A stretch of DNA of 44,330 nucleotides from Xenococcaceae cyanobacterium MO_188.B32 (GCA_030065635.1 JASJDJ010000048.1:1-44330); one strand, 5' to 3'. Counted from the first letter of the stretch, positions 1 through 9,459 are shown. The notes: generated by a model not told the origin, from the sequence alone. A program made the numbers and translations.

Positions 1-2
1 AA

Positions 3-137
3 GAATGCCAATTGTCAAAAGCCGAATTGGTGCAAATTATTTTGACTCAACAAAAGCTTATCGAACAGCTAAAACAAGAAATCGAAAAGTTAAAGCTGAG
101 TAGAGATTTAGATAGTAAAACCTCATCAAAACCGTAA
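3..137 (+). pseudogene. IS66-family transposase, N-terminal fragment (runs in from the window edge)
   Basis: The reading frame entering from the left edge encodes about 44 residues, LSKAELVQIILTQQ followed by a leucine/lysine coiled coil and RDLDSKTSSKP, then stops at TAA. The LSK-E-L...I..Q..LI..L coiled coil leading into a SSKPPSSD-type segment is the usual N-terminus of IS66-family DDE transposases. Here the frame ends immediately after SSKP, where complete proteins continue for roughly 400 more residues, so this is a fragment. Nothing resembling the rest of the transposase follows on this strand. The family call rests on recognising the motif. Confidence 0.6.
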
Positions 138-158
138 CAATTCAGGCTATTTAATTAT

Positions 159-365
159 CTAATTGTTTTTCTTATAATTAGTAAATAATTGTTCTGCTTG
201 TTGGCGACGAGTACGATTAATATTATTATTCCTAATATCAGCTTCAGCACTCGCTATTGCTTCATCTAAAGTCATATTCAAAGCATCTAACATTAAACAA
301 GCTTCTCTAAGGCGTGATACTGATTTTTCTCTAGTTTTTAGCTCGGGTACTTTTTGATTATTCAT
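159..365 (-). CDS. Small conserved-looking hypothetical protein (68 aa)
   Basis: A 68-residue, charged, cytoplasmic-looking protein with no signal peptide or membrane segment; the family is not recognised. Its ATG overlaps the stop codon of the gene upstream (positions 362-706) in a 4-base ATGA arrangement, which indicates translational coupling. Most of the chain (LREACLMLDALNMTLDEAIASAEADI) reads as amphipathic helix, and the C-terminal end is Asn/Arg/Lys rich. The coupling to a second small helical protein suggests the two act together, possibly as a small complex or an uncharacterised toxin-antitoxin-like pair; that is only inference. The pair lies about 65 bases downstream of ileS on the same strand. 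Confidence 0.55.
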   Translation of the reverse strand: MNNQKVPELKTREKSVSRLREACLMLDALNMTLDEAIASAEADIRNNNINRTRRQQAEQLFTNYKKNN

Positions 366-706
366 GTCAAATTCCAGTTATTTTGAATTTCTTTAATACT
401 TACTTCTAAAGCATTAACTGTTAAATTTGCTTGTTCTATTGCTCGGTACAACAATTCTAACGTACTCTGATTAACTGAAGGTTGTGCTTCTCCAATATTT
501 AATAGTAAACGAAAGAGACGAATATAACTATCTCTAGCACGTTCCCTAATATTCTGTAATTCTTCTAATTCAGGAAGGGTTGCAGATGTTTCACCATATT
601 GTTCTAAAAGATTATATTCAGTGGCAGTTGTTTCATTAATTATTTTGAAAAGTTTCTTTTGTAAGTCGAAAATTGTCGTTAAAGTTTCTTCTGGTAGATT
701 TGCCAT
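362..706 (-). CDS. Helical hypothetical protein (114 aa), coupled to the 68-aa gene
   Basis: A 114-residue protein predicted to be almost entirely alpha-helical, acidic in its middle (LPELEELQNIRERARDSYIRL), with no transmembrane or export signal. It starts with ATG at 706, in the gap after ileS, and its stop overlaps the start of the next gene by 4 bases. The family is not recognised and no enzymatic motif can be seen. The heptad-like leucine spacing could support a coiled coil or helical bundle. It may be co-transcribed from the ileS promoter or have its own promoter in the short 707-770 gap; the sequence does not decide this. Confidence 0.55.
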   Translation of the reverse strand: MANLPEETLTTIFDLQKKLFKIINETTATEYNLLEQYGETSATLPELEELQNIRERARDSYIRLFRLLLNIGEAQPSVNQSTLELLYRAIEQANLTVNALEVSIKEIQNNWNLT

Positions 707-770
707 TCAATCACATTACTAATATTTTTAGTCGGGATAACTTAGAAATTATCCCAACAATTAATTAGAA

Positions 771-3700
771 TTAAAACTCTCGTTTCAAAGCACTATTACA
801 TCGATCGCATATAGTGGGATCTTCTACAAAACTACCAACACTTAAAGAATAATTCCAACATCTTTCACATTTCTCGCCATCAGCTTTGACAATAGCAATA
901 GAAACATTATCGGATTTACTCTTATATTCTGCCTTATCGATCGCATCGACACTATCTACTAACTCTACTTGAGAAGCTAAGAAGAAATAACGTAATTCAT
1001 CAACAGATTTGGGATTAACTGAATCAGTAGAATTGAAAGAAGCTAGTTTGTTTCTTAATTCGGTATCTGTCAGATAAAGTAACACTTTAGCATCCAAAGA
1101 AGAACCGATCGCTTTATCTTTTCTGGCTTCTTCCATTACTTTGTTTACTTCATCCCGCAAATTACGAATAGTATCCCACAATTGTACGGGCAAACCGCCG
1201 TTCGCCCCTACGCCCCATTCTTCTTTGATATCTACCCAACCAGACTCGAATACAGACTTATAACCAGTGTCATAAGGAATAGATTGCCAAATATCCTCTG
1301 CCATGTGGCATAATACGGGCGCGATCGATTTAGCTAAATTCTCTACTGCTACAGCTAAGACTGTCTGGCAACTACGGCGACGGAAAGAACCCAAACTACT
1401 GATATAAAGTCTGTCTTTAGCAATATCTAAATAAAAATTAGATAAGTCAACCACACAGAAGTTTTGTACGGCTTGGAAGAAGCGATAAAATTGGTAACTC
1501 TCAAATGCTTCGGTGATATCGGCAAACACTTCGGTGATGCGATGCAACATATACTTATCTAGTTCGGGTAAGTCTACATAAGCAACAGCATCAGTTTTAG
1601 GATCGAAATCGTGTAAGTTCCCCAGCAAGAAACGGGCAGTATTGCGAATCTTACGATAGATATCTGCTAGTTGTTTAACAATATTACTACCAACACGAAC
1701 ATCAGAAGAATAGTCAACGGAAGATACCCATAAACGGAGTACATCTGCACCGTAAGGAGCGAATTTTACCGATTTTTCTTTTCCTGTTTTTGAGTCTCTA
1801 AGCTTGACTGTTCCTCCTTCGATAATAACAATCGGATCGATACCATTACCGAGAGACTTACTCATTTTATAGCCATTTTCATCGACAACATAACCGTGAG
1901 TAAGTACGGTTTTATAGGGTGCAACTCCATTAACTGCAACACTAGTAAGTAGACTAGATTGAAACCAACCCCGATGTTGATCGCTTCCTTCCAGATACAT
2001 ATCTACGGGATATTTTAAACCTCTAGCTTTGGCTACAGAAGCCCAAGAAGAACCAGAGTCGAACCAGACATCCATAGTATCCGTACCTTTACGATAGGTA
2101 CGCCCATTATTACGATAGGATTCGGGTAATAATTCCTCTACAGATAATTCCCACCAAGCATCCGAACCTTTTTCTGCGATGATAGTCTGAACGTGGTTGA
2201 TAGTTTCTTCTGTAAGTAAAGCTTCGTTGGTTTCTTCGTCATAGAATACGGGAATAGGTACGCCCCAACTACGCTGACGAGAAATACACCAATCCGAGCG
2301 ATCGCTTACCATAGGAGTAATACGATTTTCTCCTTGTGCTGGTATCCAAGTAACAGATTTAATTGCTTCTAAAGCCTTATCTCTGAAACCTTCTACTGAG
2401 GCAAACCATTGTTCTGTGGCACGGAAGATAGTAGGCTTTTTAGTACGCCAATCGTAGGGATATTTATGGGCGTATTCTTCGTGTTTTAATAACGAACCTG
2501 CTGATTGTAAAGCGTCGATGATTGCCTGATTGGCTGCACTAACTTTTTCGTTACCTTTGGCTACTACCTGTAAACCTGCAAACTTGCCTGCCTCTTCGGT
2601 AAACTTCCCACTATCATCTACAGGAGAAAGAATCGGCAAACCATACTTTTGCCCCGTAATATAGTCTTCTTGTCCGTGTCCCGGGGCAGTATGAACCAAA
2701 CCCGTACCAGATTCAGTGGTAATATAATCACCACCAAGAACTACTTTACTTTCGCGATCGAATAAGGGATGACGATAGGTAATACCTTCTAATGCTTTTC
2801 CCTTGACAGTAGTTTTTAATGTCAATTCAGTACCAAAGGTTTCCGACAGTCTCTCAACCAAATCCTTCGCCACAATCACGTATTGTAGGGGCGTGTCTTG
2901 GTCAGCATTCCCTTGCGTCTTACGCCGACGCGGGGTCTGACCGCTTTCGCGAAACGCCCCTACCGCGACAACCGCGTATTCCAAATCCCCATTAACCGCA
3001 ACCGCCAAATTACCAGGTATAGTCCAAGGTGTAGTAGTCCAAATCGCTAAATTTAAATTGGGTAAATATTCTTCTAATTCTTTGGCACTTTCCCCCAAAC
3101 TTACCACAGGAAAAGCTGCATAAATACTAGGGGAAGTATGTCCCTCTGGATATTCTAATTCTGCCTCAGCTAAAGCAGTACGAGAACTGGGACTCCAATG
3201 GACTGGTTTCAACCCACGATAAATATAACCTTTGAGTGCCATTTGTCCAAATACAGCGATTTGGGCAGCTTCATATTCGGGAGTTAAAGTTAGATAAGGA
3301 TGTTCCCAGTCTCCCCAAACACCATAACGCTTAAAGCCTTCACACTGTTCTTCTTTAGCTTTCAGGGCAAACTGTTTGGCTTTTTGGCGCAGTTTGAGAG
3401 GAGTCAATCCTTGCCTCTCTTTGGACTTCATTTTTTGTAGTACTTTCAATTCAATGGGAAGTCCATGACAATCCCAACCAGGGATATAGTCAGTTTTATG
3501 TCCCCGTAGTAATTTATATTTATTGATAATATCTTTAAGAATTTTATTCAACGCATGACCCATGTGTAGGGCACCATTAGCATAGGGTGGGCCATCGTGG
3601 AGTATGAAGGGTTCTTTAGGGTTATTTTGTGACAGTTGTTCGTAAATATGGTTTTCCGCCCAAAATTGTTGTAATTCTGGTTCGCGCTTAACGGCATTCG

Positions 3701-3797
3701 CCCGCATGTTGAAGTCCGTCTGGGGCAGATTTACGGTATCTTTATAGCTTTTTGCTTCTGTCACGGTTTTAAACGATCTAGTTAAGGGTTTTATCAT
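771..3797 (-). CDS. ileS: Isoleucyl-tRNA synthetase with an in-frame palindrome-encoded insertion
   Basis: Class I aminoacyl-tRNA synthetase that charges tRNA-Ile with isoleucine in the cytoplasm. Visible marks are the HIGH-type signature HMGH (about residues 78-81, after PPYANGAL), the KMSKS loop in the second half, the editing (CP1) insertion between them, and a C-terminal zinc-binding CERC...CDRC pair. At 1008 residues it is longer than the usual ~950-960. Part of the excess is a basic, repeat-encoded block at about residues 279-305 (nucleotides 2885-2963). The rest depends on the start: ATG at 3797 is open, but homology of the N-terminus (TEAKSYKDTVNLPQTDFNMR) would also fit GTG at 3764. 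The reading frame is intact, so the gene is probably functional. It stands alone, with two small genes downstream. Confidence 0.97.
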   Translation of the reverse strand: MIKPLTRSFKTVTEAKSYKDTVNLPQTDFNMRANAVKREPELQQFWAENHIYEQLSQNNPKEPFILHDGPPYANGALHMGHALNKILKDIINKYKLLRGHKTDYIPGWDCHGLPIELKVLQKMKSKERQGLTPLKLRQKAKQFALKAKEEQCEGFKRYGVWGDWEHPYLTLTPEYEAAQIAVFGQMALKGYIYRGLKPVHWSPSSRTALAEAELEYPEGHTSPSIYAAFPVVSLGESAKELEEYLPNLNLAIWTTTPWTIPGNLAVAVNGDLEYAVVAVGAFRESGQTPRRRKTQGNADQDTPLQYVIVAKDLVERLSETFGTELTLKTTVKGKALEGITYRHPLFDRESKVVLGGDYITTESGTGLVHTAPGHGQEDYITGQKYGLPILSPVDDSGKFTEEAGKFAGLQVVAKGNEKVSAANQAIIDALQSAGSLLKHEEYAHKYPYDWRTKKPTIFRATEQWFASVEGFRDKALEAIKSVTWIPAQGENRITPMVSDRSDWCISRQRSWGVPIPVFYDEETNEALLTEETINHVQTIIAEKGSDAWWELSVEELLPESYRNNGRTYRKGTDTMDVWFDSGSSWASVAKARGLKYPVDMYLEGSDQHRGWFQSSLLTSVAVNGVAPYKTVLTHGYVVDENGYKMSKSLGNGIDPIVIIEGGTVKLRDSKTGKEKSVKFAPYGADVLRLWVSSVDYSSDVRVGSNIVKQLADIYRKIRNTARFLLGNLHDFDPKTDAVAYVDLPELDKYMLHRITEVFADITEAFESYQFYRFFQAVQNFCVVDLSNFYLDIAKDRLYISSLGSFRRRSCQTVLAVAVENLAKSIAPVLCHMAEDIWQSIPYDTGYKSVFESGWVDIKEEWGVGANGGLPVQLWDTIRNLRDEVNKVMEEARKDKAIGSSLDAKVLLYLTDTELRNKLASFNSTDSVNPKSVDELRYFFLASQVELVDSVDAIDKAEYKSKSDNVSIAIVKADGEKCERCWNYSLSVGSFVEDPTICDRCNSALKREF
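2885..2963. repeat. Palindromic repeat (79 bp) inserted in frame within ileS
   Basis: The segment begins GTAGGGGCGT and ends ACGCCCCTAC, a perfect 10-bp terminal inverted repeat. Inside are nested complementary pairs, GGTCAG with CTGACC and GCGTC with GACGC, so the whole unit can fold into one long stem-loop. On the minus strand it begins GTAGGGGCGTTTCGCGAA. A related sequence (GTAGGGGCGATTCGCGAA) begins the intergenic repeat at 40036-40111, so this is a dispersed family. Here it adds Arg/Lys/Gln/Pro-rich residues to IleS without breaking the frame. Confidence 0.8.
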
Positions 3798-3984
3798 TCA
3801 TTTGTATATTATTACTCGATCGCGCTATTGGATAACAGGTTTTCCCACATAAGCAAAATTATATTTGGTCAATAGCACATTTTGATTACTGTAGAATAAA
3901 AAAGCAATTTATTATTTGATTCAAAAAACTATTGATAGCTGACAGCTAATTGAAGCTATTTCCCCTTCATCCCCAAAAACAATA

Positions 3985-5634
3985 ATGTTTGCCCTTACTA
4001 AACATACTTCCCGTCAAAGAGAAATCGCTGAAGTTGTGCTCCGCAATGGTTGGGACTATATGCGAGGGCTAATGACTGGTAGTAAAGCTGATGAACCCCG
4101 TTTGCCAAGTCCCCAGGTTTTTCGCAACATTCTGATAGAATTAGGTCCGGTTTACGTCAAACTCGGTCAGCTTTTGTCTACTCGCCCCGATCTTTTACCC
4201 AAAAAATATATAGATGCATTAACAGATTTACAAGGAAGAGTTCCCCCTGTTGCTTGGCATGAGATAGAAATCCTTATTCGGCAAGAATTATCTCAACCTT
4301 TAGAAGAAACTTTTACTAATATAGAGCAAGAGGCGATCGCAGCAGGTTCGATCGGGCAAGTTCATCGTGCTACCCTCAAAAATGGCGAACGAGTTGCCCT
4401 CAAAGTGCAACGTCCTGGTATCGATAAAATAGTAGAGCAAGATATTGCTTTAATTAAAAACATAGCAGAGTTAGCTTCTCTGACTGATTTTGGTAAAGAT
4501 TATGATATTGTTGCCCTAGCAGAAGAGTTTACTAGTGCGCTGGAGGCAGAACTTGATTTTACCAGTGAAGCCCGCTATACAGAAACTTTAGGTCGTAATC
4601 TTTCTAGCAGTCGTTGGTTTGACCCCAAACAATTGGTCGTACCTAAAGTGTATTGGGAAGTAACTAGTCCTAAATTATTAACTATTGAGTGGTTGGAGGG
4701 TAGTCCTTTACTAGAAGCCGATTTACCTCAAACAAGAAAAGAGCGAGATATTGCTACCCAACGCCAAGCAATTACTACCTTACTTTTTCAAGCTTTCTTT
4801 CAACAAATTTATCTCGATGGCTTTTTCCATGCCGATCCTCATCCTGGGAATATCTTTTATCTCAATGATGGTCGAGTGGCACTTCTCGACTGCGGTATGG
4901 TGGGGAGGCTAGACCCTCGTACCCAACAAATTCTGACAGAAATGTTGTTAGCAATAGTAGACCTCGATGCTAAAAGATGCAGTCAATTAACTTTAGAATT
5001 AGCAGAGGCAGGTCAGCCAGTTAGTATCGAAAAACTTACCAATGACTACGATCGAATGCTCCGCAAATATTATAATCTCAGTCTTGAGGAGATTAATTTT
5101 AGCGAAGTATTCTATGAAGTTCTCCAATTAGCTCGTAATAATAAAATTCGCTTACCTGGAAATTTGGGTTTATATGCCAAAACCTTAGCTAACTTAGAAG
5201 GTGTCTCCCGTGGTTTTAATCCAGAAGTAAATCTGCTCGAACAAATCAAACCCCTAATGGCAGATTTATTTAGTCGTCAACTCTTTGGTAAGAGTCCTTT
5301 AGAAACTATATTGCGAACTACCCTGGATCTTAAAAGTCTATCACTACGATCGCCTCGTTTGGTGGAACTGTTTTTAGACCGAGTAACATCAGAAACTCTC
5401 AAATGGAATATTTATGTACCCGAACTAAAACCTTTACGTCGTAGTATTGATGATTCTGCCAATCGTCTTTCTTTTAGTATTGTAGTTGGCTCTTTGATTA
5501 TGGGTGCAGCGATTATTTCTACTGGTTCGCCAACTCCTGAAATATCTCTGATTAGTAATATTTTATTTGCTGCTGCTAGTTTTCTAGGCTTGTGGTTAAT
5601 TGTAAGTATTCTCAGGTCTGGCCAATTTAAGTAA
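3985..5634 (+). CDS. AarF/ABC1/UbiB-family atypical kinase-like protein
   Basis: Member of the ABC1 (ADCK/UbiB) family, whose plastid and cyanobacterial members influence prenyl-quinone and lipid metabolism. Seen here are the KxGQ-type motif (YVKLGQLLSTRPDLLP, near residue 58), an Ala-rich nucleotide loop (AAGSIGQVHRA), the VALKVQRPG lysine motif, the catalytic-loop equivalent HADPHPGN and the metal-binding DCGMVGRL. The C-terminus holds two hydrophobic stretches (about residues 497-515 and 525-545) that probably anchor it to a membrane. The length of 549 is typical. ATG at 3985 directly precedes the conserved N-terminal region. A PhoX-like gene follows after 35 bases on the same strand, so the two may be co-transcribed. 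The exact substrate cannot be told from sequence. Confidence 0.9.
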   Translation: MFALTKHTSRQREIAEVVLRNGWDYMRGLMTGSKADEPRLPSPQVFRNILIELGPVYVKLGQLLSTRPDLLPKKYIDALTDLQGRVPPVAWHEIEILIRQELSQPLEETFTNIEQEAIAAGSIGQVHRATLKNGERVALKVQRPGIDKIVEQDIALIKNIAELASLTDFGKDYDIVALAEEFTSALEAELDFTSEARYTETLGRNLSSSRWFDPKQLVVPKVYWEVTSPKLLTIEWLEGSPLLEADLPQTRKERDIATQRQAITTLLFQAFFQQIYLDGFFHADPHPGNIFYLNDGRVALLDCGMVGRLDPRTQQILTEMLLAIVDLDAKRCSQLTLELAEAGQPVSIEKLTNDYDRMLRKYYNLSLEEINFSEVFYEVLQLARNNKIRLPGNLGLYAKTLANLEGVSRGFNPEVNLLEQIKPLMADLFSRQLFGKSPLETILRTTLDLKSLSLRSPRLVELFLDRVTSETLKWNIYVPELKPLRRSIDDSANRLSFSIVVGSLIMGAAIISTGSPTPEISLISNILFAAASFLGLWLIVSILRSGQFK

Positions 5635-5669
5635 ATTTACTGGATATACATTTTTTAACCTTAGAGTTT

Positions 5670-7937
5670 ATGAATTTAAAACGTCGTCATTTCCTCAAGT
5701 TTCTCGGGGCTACTGCCGGTTCAGTTGTCCTAGAACCTGTATTAGCAAGTAATAATAAATATCCCTCATCTCTAGCTGAAGAAACCGTTGCTCAAACTTC
5801 AGCTAAATTTTTGGCTAAATTACCTAGTAGTCTTAATTTTACCCCCATAAAAATTCCCATACCGCTAGACACTAACATACCGCTAGGCATTAAGATTGGT
5901 TCTTCTCAAGAACAAATACAAGCTTACAGTACCTACGAAGTAAAAGACGATCTGGTACTACCAAAAGAATTTACTTACGATGTAATTGCTGCCTGGGGCG
6001 ATCGCGTAGGGGATTCTCGCTTTGGTTACAATAATGACTATCTTTCTTTGGTCGAAACTGCACCCAATGAAGGTTTTTTGACAGTTAATTTTGAAGATCT
6101 TAGTGGTACAACCTGGATACAGACCTATCCTCTGGTTATAGGCAAAGAGTTACCTTTTGCAGAAGTCAAAGCCAAAGTCGAGGCAGAAGGTAAAGAGGGA
6201 GAACTAGATGCTTTTACTCTAATTGAAAGCAATCCCCTCAAACAGCAAATTGAAGCAATATCTAGAGAAGGATTGATCGATCGGGGTATAGGAGTTATTT
6301 CTGTTCGTCGTAATGCAGATGGTAAATGGGAACGTACTTATTCTGATGCCGATCGCCGAATTACAGGTATTTCTGGTTTAGACGATCCCAGTCAATCTCT
6401 TAAATGTACTGGCCCAGCCGTGACTGTATTTACGAAACAAGATAAACTCGGTTATGACGATGAGTTAGGCGATCGTATTATTGGGACTTTTCAAAACTGT
6501 GCTGGGGGGACTACTCCTTGGGGTACAGTTATGAGTGCGGAAGAAAACTTTCAACACCAAGTCCCAGAAGAAGTGATGGCGGATGGTTCATCTTTTACTC
6601 CTTCTGCTAAACCCTTTCTCATGGATGATGAAGACCTCAATGGCGAAGCAAATGTGTTTGGTTTGGCAGGAAATAAATATGGCTGGATGGTAGAAATCGA
6701 TCCTGCTAACCCCAAAGATTACGGCACAAAACATACTTGGTTGGGACGCTACCGTCATGAAGCTTTTGGTATTCGTGCCGAAGCAGGCAAAAACCTAGCC
6801 GTTTATTCTGGTTGCGATCGCCGTGGCGGACATCTTTATAAATTTATCAGTGCTGAGAGGGTAAAAGACCCCCAAGACAAAGCTAATTCTCGTCTATTAG
6901 AAACAGGAATGCTTTATGGGGCAAAATTCAACCCCGATGGTACGGGAGAATGGGTTGCTTTAAATCCTCAAACGACCGTCGATCCCGTTATACCTATTCA
7001 TGTAGCAGGAGGAATAGTAACTTTACCCAACCGCGATCGAGAAGTAGGCGGAATAATGGAAGTTACCCAAGAGTTCGATATCGTACGTTACAAGCAGCAA
7101 TTTAAAACTTTAGGAGATTTATATCAGGGAGATAACGAGCGAGAAAAACAAGGAGCAATTTTAGTCGATGCTCATTTTGCTGCCAATGCTGCCGGCATAA
7201 CTTGCACGGCCCGTCCTGAAGATACCATGGTAGCAGAAGACGGTACGCTTTACATTGCTTTTACTTCTGGTTCTCCTGGAAGTGATGGGGGCCCCGATGT
7301 AAGAATATTTCAAGGGCCAAAGGGTGAAACTCCTTATGAATACGGTTGGGTAGTAAAATTAGCAGAAGACAATAACGACCCCTCTGCACTAACTTTTCGT
7401 TGGAGTTCTCTGGCTATGGGAGGCGAACCCGCTAAAGGCGGTGCGGGCTTTGCTAACCCCGATAATCTGGAGATCGATCGCTCTGGTAATCTCTGGGTTG
7501 TTACCGACATTTCTACCAGTGTTCACAACAAAGCTGTACCAAACAGAACAGAAGATGGTCAACCTTTATCTGGTAAAGATTTAAGCGGAGTATTCGGCAA
7601 CAACTCAATCTGGTTTGTACCTACTACTGGCGACTTAGCAGGAGAAGCTTATCCTTTTGCTATTGGACCCATGGAATGTGAATGTACGGGCCCATTTTTT
7701 AGTCAAGATTGGTCAACTCTATTTGTATCCGTACAACATCCAGGAGAAAAATATGGAATTCGTCAAGATATGGCAGTAGAAGAGCGAGAATTTAACTTAT
7801 TGACTACTGATAGTCAATCTTTTAGCCAAAAGCGACAAGTTCCTCTAGGTTCTAATTGGCCTAGTTTGGCAACTAATCAGCCTCCTCGCCCTGCCCTAGT
7901 AGCAATTCGACGGCTAGATGGCAATGCTATAAGCTAA
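5670..7937 (+). CDS. PhoX-type (DUF839) Tat-exported phosphatase
   Basis: A 755-residue protein with a twin-arginine signal at the start (RRHFLKFLGATAG), so it is exported folded, consistent with a metal-dependent periplasmic enzyme. The DUF839/PhoX hallmark NCAGGTTPWGTVMSAEENF is present near residue 275, along with repeated blade-like segments (GLAGNKYGWMVEIDP, YSGCDRRGGHLYKF, CTARPEDTMV) as in the Ca/Fe-dependent alkaline phosphatase beta-propeller. The likely role is release of phosphate from organic phosphoesters outside the inner membrane. No Pho box was identified in the short upstream gap. A strong intrinsic terminator follows at 7996. Some PhoX-like proteins have other roles, so the activity is inferred from family. 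Confidence 0.88.
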   Translation: MNLKRRHFLKFLGATAGSVVLEPVLASNNKYPSSLAEETVAQTSAKFLAKLPSSLNFTPIKIPIPLDTNIPLGIKIGSSQEQIQAYSTYEVKDDLVLPKEFTYDVIAAWGDRVGDSRFGYNNDYLSLVETAPNEGFLTVNFEDLSGTTWIQTYPLVIGKELPFAEVKAKVEAEGKEGELDAFTLIESNPLKQQIEAISREGLIDRGIGVISVRRNADGKWERTYSDADRRITGISGLDDPSQSLKCTGPAVTVFTKQDKLGYDDELGDRIIGTFQNCAGGTTPWGTVMSAEENFQHQVPEEVMADGSSFTPSAKPFLMDDEDLNGEANVFGLAGNKYGWMVEIDPANPKDYGTKHTWLGRYRHEAFGIRAEAGKNLAVYSGCDRRGGHLYKFISAERVKDPQDKANSRLLETGMLYGAKFNPDGTGEWVALNPQTTVDPVIPIHVAGGIVTLPNRDREVGGIMEVTQEFDIVRYKQQFKTLGDLYQGDNEREKQGAILVDAHFAANAAGITCTARPEDTMVAEDGTLYIAFTSGSPGSDGGPDVRIFQGPKGETPYEYGWVVKLAEDNNDPSALTFRWSSLAMGGEPAKGGAGFANPDNLEIDRSGNLWVVTDISTSVHNKAVPNRTEDGQPLSGKDLSGVFGNNSIWFVPTTGDLAGEAYPFAIGPMECECTGPFFSQDWSTLFVSVQHPGEKYGIRQDMAVEEREFNLLTTDSQSFSQKRQVPLGSNWPSLATNQPPRPALVAIRRLDGNAIS

Positions 7938-7995
7938 TACAATACTATTTATCATTTTTTTGAGAATTGATATAAGTTACTCAACTTGATTCACT

Positions 7996-8024
7996 CCCGT
8001 TTCTTCTGGAAGCGGGTTTTTTTT
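7996..8024 (+). terminator. Rho-independent terminator after the PhoX-like gene
   Basis: CCCGTTTC pairs with GGAAGCGGG (one G-U pair, short TTCT-type loop) and is followed directly by a run of eight or nine T. It lies about 60 bases beyond the PhoX-like stop codon and before the next gene on the same strand, so it probably ends the aarF-phoX transcript. Confidence 0.8.
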
Positions 8025-8109
8025 ATAATAAAAATCAATTTATATTGGTCAAAATCTAGATTTAGATGAGACAATATTTGGTCGAGTAAAAAGATAATTA
8101 TTTACAAAA

Positions 8110-8655
8110 ATGCGCAAAAAAATCTTGATGTTTATTTACATAATTTTAACTTTTTGGGCGAGCGATCGCATTTTTGCTAAGAGATACAATACTCATGCCA
8201 AAACAGAAATCAACTTTGAAAGCCATACTATTATCAATAAATTTTCTATTTTAATTCCTACCGACTGGAATGCTAAAACTCAATCTCATACTGATGATTT
8301 TTTTATTTTAACTAACTTTGAAATAGAAGATGAAGATCCTATATCTACAAATTCAATTAAAACAGAAGTTATTTTTATTGCCGAACCCCTAGATATAATT
8401 TTAGAAAATCATTTAAGAGCGATTAAACATTCAAATGAAAATATTATTAGGCAAGGAGATATTATTATTGATGGTAAAGCTGCTAAAAGAATTTGGTATC
8501 AAGGAAATGGTAATACTTTTCCCAATACCATTTCTAGTTATATTCCTTATAATAATAACGAAACTGTAGTGATCCATAGCTATTATCATCCAGACAACCC
8601 TCTAGCAGTTGATACTATAGAACGAGTTCATTGGTCTTTTAAAAATTTTGACTAA
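8110..8655 (+). CDS. Exported hypothetical protein (181 aa), possibly PsbP/Mog1-like fold
   Basis: Begins with a short basic N-terminus and a hydrophobic stretch (MRKKILMFIYIILTFWA), consistent with a signal peptide or N-terminal anchor. The rest alternates beta-type segments (FSILIPTDWNAKTQ, TEVIFIAEP, GDIIIDGKAAKRIWYQ) ending ERVHWSFKNF. The arrangement 'IPTDW...lr.I...G.aa.r' resembles PsbP-like or Mog1/DUF1795 domains found in cyanobacterial lumen or periplasmic proteins, but the similarity is weak and I do not claim the family. It lies 15 bases upstream of the nuclease gene on the same strand, so the two are probably co-transcribed. The segment is AT-rich compared with neighbours. Confidence 0.65.
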   Translation: MRKKILMFIYIILTFWASDRIFAKRYNTHAKTEINFESHTIINKFSILIPTDWNAKTQSHTDDFFILTNFEIEDEDPISTNSIKTEVIFIAEPLDIILENHLRAIKHSNENIIRQGDIIIDGKAAKRIWYQGNGNTFPNTISSYIPYNNNETVVIHSYYHPDNPLAVDTIERVHWSFKNFD

Positions 8656-8670
8656 TTCATAAGAATAGTT

Positions 8671-9459
8671 ATGTTCAATCGGTTATATGTAACAAAGAAA
8701 ATATTAATTGCCCAACTTATTTTTGGATTATTAATTACTGCTTGCTCTCCCCAGATTAGTTCCGATAATATTAATCTCAAATTTGGTAATCCCAGTCAAG
8801 CTAATAGTAAGAACTACAATAATTATCTTATAGAAAAACCGAGCTATGCTCTTTCTTATAATTGCGAAACAGGAACTCCCAACTGGGTTAGTTGGCAATT
8901 AAATAATTCTTGGTTGGGTAGTGTAGAAAGGTCTGATGATTTTAGACCAGATTCAGATATACCCCAAGATTGTTATGCCGTAAGACCTAATGATTATCGT
9001 CGTACCGGTTACGATCGAGGACATATGACTCCTAGTGGCGATCGCACTCGCAGAGTTAAAGATAATAGTGCCACTTTTGTCATGATCAATATAATACCGC
9101 AGTCTCCTGCTAATAATCGAGAAGTCTGGCGAGAATTAGAAGAATATAGCCGTAAATTAGTAAAAGAAGGCAAAGAACTTTATATTGTGGCTGGAGGAGA
9201 AGGAATAGAAAAGCAAATTGCCGATGGTAAAGTAACAGTACCCAAATATACTTGGAAAGTTATTTTAGTCTTAGATAAACCAGGAGAAGAAGTAACAGAA
9301 AATACGACTACTATTGCCGTCAGAATCCCTAATTCAGAAGAAGTAGCAAGAACAGATTGGCAAGATTACATCGTATCTGTAGACGAAATTGAAAAGCGAA
9401 CGGGTTATAACTTCTTTTCTCAGATTCCCAGACAAATACAAAAGCAAATTGAAAAATAA
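8671..9459 (+). CDS. nucA: NucA-type DNA/RNA non-specific endonuclease, predicted lipoprotein
   Basis: A beta-beta-alpha-metal (HNH-like) sugar-non-specific nuclease related to Anabaena NucA and Serratia nuclease. The catalytic DRGH motif (YDRGHMTPSGDR) supplies the general-base His. The downstream NIIPQ Asn and the NREVWRELE helix supply the metal-binding Asn and neighbouring Glu, so all key residues are present. The N-terminus is a lipoprotein signal (hydrophobic stretch ending LLITAC, then SP), so the mature protein should be lipid-anchored at a membrane outside the cytoplasm. It would degrade DNA and RNA for defence, nutrition or competition. The length of 262 fits the family. Its probable protein inhibitor is encoded convergently 97 bases away. 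Confidence 0.93.
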   Translation: MFNRLYVTKKILIAQLIFGLLITACSPQISSDNINLKFGNPSQANSKNYNNYLIEKPSYALSYNCETGTPNWVSWQLNNSWLGSVERSDDFRPDSDIPQDCYAVRPNDYRRTGYDRGHMTPSGDRTRRVKDNSATFVMINIIPQSPANNREVWRELEEYSRKLVKEGKELYIVAGGEGIEKQIADGKVTVPKYTWKVILVLDKPGEEVTENTTTIAVRIPNSEEVARTDWQDYIVSVDEIEKRTGYNFFSQIPRQIQKQIEK

